Source: Anisus vortex
Lineage: Eukaryota > Mollusca > Gastropoda > Planorbidae
DNA: 64,000 nt
Assembly: GCA_949126835.1 (NCBI GenBank)
Contig: OX421498.1
Location: 124,001 to 188,000 of the forward strand
Direction of reading: 5' to 3'
Shown here: piece by piece, positions 55,201 through 64,000 of the stretch
Layout: each line of letters opens with the position of its first letter
Position numbering within the stretch: position 1 is the first letter of the stretch
Program-made: the position numbers and the translations under genes
The notes under the pieces: model-generated
Told to the model about the DNA's origin: nothing
The model's input: only the letters and a program-made list of their open reading frames with translations
The model's database searches: none

Positions 55201-58200
55201 TATAGAGAGTGAGAGAGTAATATAGAGAGTGAGAGAGTAATATAGAGAGTGAGAGAGTAATATAGAGAGTGAGAGTAATATAGAGAGTGAGATAGTAATA
55301 TAAATAGTGAGAGAGTAATACAGAGAGTGAGAGAGTAATATAGAGAGTGAGAGTAATATAGAGAGTGAGAGAGTAATATAGAGAGTGAGATAGTAATATA
55401 GAGAGTGAGAGAGTAATATAGAGAGTGAGATAGTAATATAAATAGTGAGAGAGTAATATAGAGAGTGAGATAGTAATATAGAGAATGAGAGAGTAATATA
55501 GAGAGTGAGATAGTAATATAAATAGTGAGAGAGTAATATAGAGAGTGAGATAGTAATATAGAAAGTGAGAGAGTAATATAAATAGTGAGAGAGTAATATA
55601 GAGAGTGAGATAGTAATATAGAGAGTGAGAGAGTAATATAGAGAGTGAGATAGTAATATAGAGAGTGAGAGAGTAATATAGAGAGTGAGATAGTAATATA
55701 GAGAGTGAGAGAGTAATATAAATAGTGAGAGAGTAATATAGAGAGTGAGAGAGTAATATAGAGAGTGAGAGAGTAATATAAATAGTGAGAGAGTAATATA
55801 GAGAGTGAGATAGTAATATAGAGAGTGAGAGAGTAATATAGAGAGTGAGATAGTAATATAAATAGTGAGAGAGTAATATAGAGAGTGAGAGAGTAATATA
55901 GAGAGTGAGATAGTAATATAAATAGTGAGAGAGTAATATAGAGAGTGAGAGAGTAATATAGAGAGTGAGAGAGTAATATAGAGAGTGAGATAGTAATATA
56001 AATAGTGAGAGAGTAATATAGAGAGTGAGAGAGTAATATAGAGAGTGAGATAGTAATATAAATAGTGAGAGAGTAATATAGAGAGTGAGATAGTAATATA
56101 GAGAGTGAGAGAGTAACATAAATAGTGAGAGAGTAATATAGAGAGTGAGATAGTAATATAAATAGTGAGAGAGTAATATAGAGAGTGAGATAGTAATATA
56201 AATAGTGAGAGAGTAATATAGAGAGTGAGATAGTAATATAAATAGTGAGAGAGTAATAAAGAGATTGAGAGAGTAATATAGAGAGTGAGAGAGTATTATA
56301 GAGAGTGAGAGAGTAATATAGAGAGTGAGAGAGTAATATAGAGAGTGAGAGTAATATAGAGAGTGAGATAGTAATATAAATAGTGAGAGAGTAATATAGA
56401 GAGTGAGAGAGTAATATACAGAGTGAGAGAGTAATATAGAGAGTGAGAGAGTAATATAGAGAGTGAGAGAGTAATATAGAGAGTGAGAGTAATATAGAGA
56501 GTGAGATAGTAATATAAATAGTGAGAGAGTAATACAGAGAGTGAGAGAGTAATATAGAGAGTGAGAGTAATATAGAGAGTGAGAGAGTAATATAGAGAGT
56601 GAGATAGTAATATAGAGAGTGAGAGAGTAATATAGAGAGTGAGATAGTAATATAAATAGTGAGAGAGTAATATAGAGAGTGAGATAGTAATATAGAGAGT
56701 GAGAGAGTAATATAGAGAGTGAGATAGTAATATAAATAGTGAGAGAGTAATATAGAGAGTGAGATAGTAATATAGAGAGTGAGAGAGTAATATAAATAGT
56801 GAGAGAGTAATATAGAGAGTGAGATAGTAATATAGAGAGTGAGAGAGTAATATAGAGAGTGAGATAGTAATATAGAGAGTGAGAGAGTAATATAGAGAGT
56901 GAGATAGTAATATAGAGAGTGAGAGAGTAATATAAATAGTGAGAGAGTAATATAGAGAGTGAGAGAGTAATATAGAGAGTGAGAGAGTAATATAAATAGT
57001 GAGAGAGTAATATAGAGAGTGAGATAGTAATATAGAGAGTTAGAGAGTAATATAGAGAGTGAGATAGTAATATAGAGAGTGAGAGAGTAATATAGAGAGT
57101 GAGATAGTAATATAAATAGTGAGAGAGTAATATAGAGAGTGAGATAGTAATATAGAGAGTGAGAGAGTAATATAGAGAGTGAGAGAGTAATATAGAGAGT
57201 GAGATAGTAATATAGAGAGTGAGAGAGTAATATAGAGAGTGAGAGAGTAATATAGAGAGTGAGAGAGTAATATAGAGAGTGAGAGAGTAATATAAATAGT
57301 GAGAGAGTAATATAGAGAGTGAGATAGTAATATAGAGAGTGAGAGAGTAATATAGAGAGTGAGAGAGTAATATAGAGAGTGAGATAGTAATATAGAGAGT
57401 GAGAGAGTAATATAGTGAGTGAAAGAGTAATATAGAGAGTGAGATAGTAATATAAATAGTGAGAGAGTAATAAAGAGATTGAGAGAGTAATATAGAGAGT
57501 GAGAGAGTAATATAGAGAGTGAGAGTAATATAGAGAGTGAGATAGTAATATAAATAGTGAGAGAGTAACATAAATAGTGAGAGAGTAATATAGAGAGTGA
57601 GATAGTAATATAAATAGTGAGAGCGTAATATAGAGAGTGAGATTGTAATATAAATAGTGAGAGAGTAATATAGAGAGTGAGATAGTAATATAAATAGTGA
57701 GAGAATAATAAAGAGATTGAGAGAGTAATATAGAGAGTGAGAAAGTATTATAGAGAGTGAGAGAGTAATATAGAGAGTGAGATAGTAATATAAAAAGTAA
57801 GAGAGTAATAAAGAGATTGAGAGAGTAATATAGAGAGTGAGAGAGTAATATAGAGAGTGAGAGTAATATAGAGAGTGAGATAGTAATATAAATAGTGAGA
57901 GAGTAATATAGAGAGTTAGAGAGTAATATAGAGAGTGAGAGAGTAATATAGAGAGTGAGAGAGTAATATAGAGAGTGAGAGAGTAATATAGAGAGTGAGA
58001 GTAATATAGAGAGTGAGATAGTAATATAAATAGTGAGAGAGTAATACAGAGAGTGAGAGAGTAATATAGAGAGTGAGAGTAATATAGAGAGTGAGAGAGT
58101 AATATAGAGAGTGAGATAGTAATATAGAGAGTGAGAGAGTAATATAGAGAGTGAGATAGTAATATAAATAGTGAGAGAGTAATATAGAGAGTGAGATAGT

Positions 58201-61200
58201 AATATAGAGAATGAGAGAGTAATATAGAGAGTGAGATAGTAATATAAATAGTGAGAGAGTAATATAGAGAGTGAGATAGTAATATAGAGAGTGAGAGAGT
58301 AATATAAATAGTGAGAGAGTAATATAGAGAGTGAGATAGTAATATAGAGAGTGAGAGAGTAATATAGAGAGTGAGATAGTAATATAGAGAGTGAGAGAGT
58401 AATATAGAGAGTGAGATAGTAATATAGAGAGTGAGAGAGTAATATAAATAGTGAGAGAGTAATATAGAGAGTGAGAGAGTAATATAGAGAGTGAGAGAGT
58501 AATATAAATAGTGAGAGAGTAATATAGAGAGTGAGATAGTAATATAGAGAGTGAGAGAGTAATATAGAGAGTGAGATAGTAACATAAATAGTGAGAGAGT
58601 AATATAGAGAGTGAGAGAGTAATATAGAGAGTGAGATAGTAATATAAATAGTGAGAGAGTAATATAGAGAGTGAGAGAGTAATATAGAGAGTGAGAGAGT
58701 AATATAGAGAGTGAGATAGTAATATAAATAGTGAGAGAGTAATATAGAGAGTGAGAGAGTAATATAGAGAGTGAGATAGTAATATAAATAGTGAGAGAGT
58801 AATATAGAGAGTGAGATAGTAATATAGAGAGTGAGAGAGTAACATAAATAGTGAGAGAGTAATATAGAGAGTGAGATAGTAATATAAATAGTGAGAGAGT
58901 AATATAGAGAGTGAGATAGTAATATAAATAGTGAGAGAGTAATATAGAGAGTGAGATAGTAATATAAATAGTGAGAGAGTAATAAAGAGACTGAGAGAGT
59001 AATATAGAGAGTGAGAGAGTATTATAGAGAGTGAGAGAGTAATATAGAGAGTGAGAGAGTAATATAGAGAGTGAGAGTAATATAGAGAGTGAGATAGTAA
59101 TATAAATAGTGAGAGAGTAATATAGAGAGTGAGAGAGTAATATAGAGAGTGAGAGAGTAATATAGAGAGTGAGAGAGTAATATAGAGAGTGAGAGAGTAA
59201 TATAGAGAGTGAGAGTAATATAGAGAGTGAGATAGTAATATAAATAGTGAGAGAGTAATACAGAGAGTGAGAGAGTAATATAGAGAGTGAGAGTAATATA
59301 GAGAGTGAGAGTGTAATATAGAGAGTGAGATAGTAATATAGAGAGTGAGAGAGTAATATAGAGAGTGAGATAGTAATATAAATAGTGAGAGAGTAATATA
59401 GAGAGTGAGATAGTAATATAGAGAGTGAGAGAGTAATATAGAGAGTGAGATAGTAATATAAATAGTGAGAGAGTAATATAGAGAGTGAGATAGTAATATA
59501 GAGAGTGAGAGAGTAATATAAATAGTGAGAGAGTAATATAGAGAGTGAGATAGTAATATAGAGAGTGAGAGAGTAATATAGAGAGTGAGATAGTAATATA
59601 GAGAGTGAGAGAGTAATATAGAGAGTGAGATAGTAATATAGAGAGTGAGAGAGTAATATAAATAGTGAGAGAGTAATATAGAGAGTGAGAGAGTAATATA
59701 GAGAGTGAGAGAGTAATATAAATAGTGAGAGAGTAATATAGAGAGTGAGATAGTAATATAGAGAGTTAGAGAGTAATATAGAGAGTGAGATAGTAATATA
59801 GAGAGTGAGAGAGTAATATAGAGAGTGAGATAGTAATATAAATAGTGAGAGAGTAATATAGAGAGTGAGATAGTAATATAGAGAGTGAGAGAGTAATATA
59901 GAGAGTGAGAGAGTAATATAGAGAGTGAGATAGTAATATAGAGAGTGAGAGAGTAATATAGAGAGTGAGAGAGTAATATAGAGAGTGAGAGAGTAATATA
60001 GAGAGTGAGAGAGTAATATAAATAGTGAGAGAGTAATATAGAGAGTGAGATAGTAATATAGAGAGTGAGAGAGTAATATAGAGAGTGAGAGAGTAATATA
60101 GAGAGTGAGATAGTAATATAGAGAGTGAGAGAGTAATATAGTGAGTGAAAGAGTAATATAGAGAGTGAGAGAGTAATATAGAGAGTGAGAGAGTAATATA
60201 AATAGTGAGAGAGTAATATAGAGAGTGAGATTGTAATATAGAGAGTGAGAGAGTAATATAGAGAGTGAGATAGTAATATAAATAGTGAGAGAGTAATATA
60301 GAGAGTGAGATAGTAATATAGAGAGTGAGAGAGTAATATAGAGAGTGAGATAGTAATATGAATAGTGAGAGAGTAATATAGAGAGTGAGATAGTAATATA
60401 GAGAGTGAGAGAGTAATATAGAGAGTGAGATAGTAATATAAATAGTTAGAGAGTAATATAGAGAGTGAGATAGTAATATAAATAGTGAGAGAGTAATATA
60501 GAGAGTGAGATAGTAATATAGAGAGTGAGAGAGTAATATAGAGAGTGAGATAGTAATATAAATAGTGAGAGAGTAATATAGAGAGTGAGAGAGTAATATA
60601 GAGAGTGAGATAGTAATATAAATAGTGAGAGAGTAATATAGAGAGTGAGAGAGTAATATAGAGAGTGAGATAGTAATATAAATAGTGAGAGAGTAATACA
60701 GAGAGTGAGAGAGTAATATAGAGAGTGAGAGTAATATAGAGAGTGAGAGAGTAATATAGAGAGTGAGATAGTAATATAGAGAGTGAGAGAGTAATATAGA
60801 GAGTGAGAAATTAATATAAATAGTGAGAGAGTAATATAGAGAGTGAGAGAGTAATATAGAGAGTGAGAGAGTAATATAGAGAGTGAGAGTAATATAGAGA
60901 GTGAGATAGTAATATAGAGAGTGAGAGAGTAATATAGAGAGTGAGAGAGTAATATAGAGAGTGAGAGAGTAATATAGAGAGTGAGAGAGTAATATAAATA
61001 GTGAGAGAGTAATATAGAGAGTGAGAGAGTAATATAGAGAGTGAGAGAGTAATATAGAGAGTGAGAGAGTAATATAGAGAGTGAGATAGTAATATAGAGA
61101 GTGAGAGAGTAATATAGAGAGTGAGAGAGTAATATAGAGAGTGAGAGAGTAATATAGAGAGTGAGAGAGTAATATAAATAGTGAGAGAGTAATATAGAGA

Positions 61201-64000
61201 GTGAGATAGTAATATAGAGAGTGAGAGAGTAATATAGAGAGTGAGATAGTAATATAAATAGTGAGAGAGTAATATAGAGAGTGAGATAGTAATATAGAGA
61301 GTGAGAGAGTAATATAGAGAGTGAGATAGTAATATAAATAGTGAGAGAGTAATATAGAGAGTGAGATAGTAATATAGAGAGTGAGAGAGTAATATAGAGA
61401 GTGAGATAGTAATATAAATAGTGAGAGAGTAATATAGAGAGTGAGATAGTAATATAAATAGTGAGAGAGTAATATAGAGAGTGAGAGAGTAATATAGAGA
61501 GTGAGATAGTAATATAAATAGTGAGAGAGTAATATAGAGAGTGAGAGAGTAATATAGAGAGTGAGAGAGTAATATAGAGAGTGAGATAGTAATATAAATA
61601 GTGAGAGAGTAATATAGAGAGTGAGAGAGTAATATAGAGAGTGAGATAGTAATATAAATAGTGAGAGAGTAATATAGAGAGTGAGATAGTAATATAGAGA
61701 GTGAGAGAGTAACATAAATAGTGAGAGAGTAATATAGAGAGTGAGATAGTAATATAAATAGTGAGAGAGTAATATAGAGAGTGAGATAGTAATATAAATA
61801 GTGAGAGAGTAATATAGAGAGTGAGATAGTAATATAAATAGTGAGAGAGTAATAAAGAGATTGAGAGAGTAATATAGAGAGTGAGAGAGTAATATAGAGA
61901 GTGAGAGTAATATAGAGAGTGAGATAGTAATATAAATAGTGAGAGAGTAACATAAATAGTGAGAGAGTAAGATAGAGAGTGAGATAGTAATATAAATAGT
62001 GAGAGCGTAATATAGAGAGTGAGATAGTAATATAAATAGTGAGAGAGTAATATAGAGAGTGAGATAGTAATATAAATAGTGAGAGAGTAATAAAGAGATT
62101 GAGAGAGTAATATAGAGAGTGAGAAAGTATTATAGAGAGTGAGAGAGTAATATAGAGAGTGAGATAGTAATATAAAAAGTGAGAGAGTAATAAAGAGATT
62201 GAGAGAGTAATATAGAGAGTGAGAGAGTAATATAGAGAGTGAGAGTAATATAGAGAGTGAGATAGTAATATAAATAGTGAGAGAGTAATATAGAGAGTGA
62301 GAGAGTAATATAGAGAGTGAGAGAGTAATATAGAGAGTGAGAGAGTAATATAGAGAGTGAGAGAGTAATATAGAGAGTGAGAGTAATATAGAGAGTGAGA
62401 TAGTAATATAAATAGTGAGAGAGTAATACAGAGAGTGAGAGAGTAATATAGAGAGTGAGAGTAATATAGAGAGTGAGAGAGTAATATAGAGAGTGAGATA
62501 GTAATATAGAGAGTGAGAGAGTAATATAGAGAGTGAGATAGTAATATAAATAGTGAGAGAGTAATATAGAGAGTGAGATAGTAATATAGAGAATGAGAGA
62601 GTAATATAGAGAGTGAGATAGTAATATAAATAGTGAGAGAGTAATATAGAGATTGAGATAGTAATATAAAGAGTGAGAGAGTAATATAAATAGTGAGAGA
62701 GTAATATAGAGAGTGAGATAGTAATATAGAGAGTGAGAGAGTAATATAGAGAGTGAGATAGTAATATAGAGAGTGAGAGAGTAATATAGAGAGTGAGATA
62801 GTAATATAGAGAGTGAGAGAGTAATATAAATAGTGAGAGAGTAATATAGAGAGTGAGAGAGTAATATAGAGAGTGAGAGAGTAATATAAATAGTGAGAGA
62901 GTAATATAGAGAGTGAGATAGTAATATAAATAGTGAGAGAGTAATATAGAGAGTGAGATAGTAATATAGAGAGTGAGAGAGTAATATAGAGAGTGAGATA
63001 GTAATATAAATAGTGAGAGAGTAATATAGAGAGTGAGATAGTAATATAGAGAGTGAGAGAGTAATATAAATAGTGAGAGAGTAATATAGAGAGTGAGATA
63101 GTAATATAAATAGTGAGAGAGTAATATAGAGAGTGAGATAGTAATATAAATAGTGAGAGAGTAATATAGAGAGTGAGATAGTAATATAGAGAGTGAGAGA
63201 GTAATATAGAGAGTGAGATAGTAATATAAATAGTGAGAGAGTAATATAGAGAGTGAGATAGTAATATAAATAGTGAGAGAGTAATATAGAGAGTGAGAGA
63301 GTAATATAAATAGTGAGAGAGTAATATAGAGAGTGAGATAGTAATATAAATAGTGAGATAGTAATATAGAGAGTGAGATAGTAATATAGAGAGTGAGATA
63401 GTAATATAAATAGTGAGAGAGTAATATAGAGAGTGAGAGAGTAATATAGAGAGTGAGAGAGTAATATAAATAGTGAGAGAGTAATATAGAGAGTGAGAGA
63501 GTAATATAAATAGTGAGAGAGTAATATAGAGAGTGAGATAATAATATAAATAGTGAGAGAGTAATATAGAGAGTGAGATAGTAATATAGAGAGTGAGAGA
63601 GTAATATAGAGAGTGAGATAGTAATATAAATAGTGAGAGAGTAATATAGAGAGTGCGAGAGTAATATAAATAGTGAGAGAGTAATATAGAGAGTGAGATA
63701 GTAATATAGAGAGTGAGATAGTAATATAGAGAGTGAGAGAGTAATATAGAGAGTGAGAGAGTAATATAAATAGTGAGAGAGTAATATAGAGAGTGAGATA
63801 GTAATATAAATAGTGAGAGAGTAATATAGAGAATGAGATAGTAATATAAATAGTGAGAGAGTAATATAGAGAGTGAGATAGTAATATAAATAGTGAGATA
63901 GTAATATAGAGAGTGAGATAGTAATATAAATAGTGAGAGAGTAATATAGAGAGTGAGAGAGTAATATAAATAGTGAGAGAGTAATATAGAGAGTGAGATA
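43293..64000. repeat. 20-bp satellite array, >20.7 kb
   Basis: Roughly 1,000 tandem monomers of 20 bp, uninterrupted to the right edge. Three types dominate: GTAATATAGAGAGTGAGAGA, the same ending GAGATA, and GTAATATAAATAGTGAGAGA. Rarer ones are an 18-bp short form (GTGAGAGTAATATAGAG), AATAAAGAGATTG, AATACAGAG and AACATAAATAG. The minus strand has no stop codon in most monomers, which creates frames of 309 to 1,131 codons. These frames begin at the rare AACATAAATAG variant because it alone supplies an ATG, and three monomers equal one 20-residue period (LYYSLTLYITLSLSILLSHS). They are not genes. Variant order is duplicated in blocks, a higher-order structure. Confidence 0.98.

Noticed and set aside
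43275..61953. Very long minus-strand frames of 309 to 1,131 codons in the last 20 kb
   Set aside because: They consist wholly of a 20-residue period made by three 20-bp monomers without stop codons. They begin wherever the rare AACATAAATAG monomer supplies an ATG and end at chance monomer changes. Composition is only Ile, Leu, Ser, Thr, Tyr and His.

Overview
The window is nuclear DNA from an animal, most likely a mollusc and plausibly a gastropod. That placement is an inference from the split gene with GT-AG introns, tRNA-derived SINEs, RTE-like LINE fragments, hAT-type elements and a very high minisatellite load. Nothing bacterial, no CRISPR array and no rRNA gene was seen.

One convincing protein gene is present. 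It lies on the minus strand from 29752 down to about 11721, in ten short exons that I reconstructed by joining GT-AG junctions with matching phases. Together they encode about 460 residues: a signal peptide followed by a complete ANF-receptor (periplasmic-binding-protein-like) ligand-binding ectodomain, as in natriuretic peptide receptors and receptor guanylate cyclases. The expected transmembrane, kinase-homology and cyclase exons are not recognisable at lower coordinates. The last visible exon either splices onward at a GTTAGT donor or stops at an in-frame TAG that overlaps it.

Layout. 1-11.7 kb: repeats, a 1.74-kb element with about 40-bp terminal inverted repeats holding two small ORFs, three LINE fragments and a SINE. 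11.7-29.8 kb: the receptor gene. Six of its nine complete introns carry at least one minisatellite, and the partial tenth intron opens with one. Several arrays abut splice sites, and two duplicate the splice junction itself. Intron 4 holds a LINE copy with twin-priming (5'-inversion) topology that has been split by a 20-bp array. Intron 3 holds a non-autonomous hAT element with a perfect 8-bp target duplication 14 nt from a 5' splice site. Intron 1 holds two SINEs with internal tandem expansion, an LTR-like block and a 71-bp-arm hairpin. 29.8-43.3 kb: upstream flank with further arrays (including 1.1 kb of purine-rich 19-bp units), a possible solo LTR, hAT-type elements and MITEs. 43.3-64 kb: a continuous 20-bp satellite of roughly 1,000 monomers with interspersed variants and higher-order duplication, running off the right edge.

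The very long minus-strand reading frames in the last 20 kb, and most other long frames, come from repeat units that lack stop codons. They are not called as genes.
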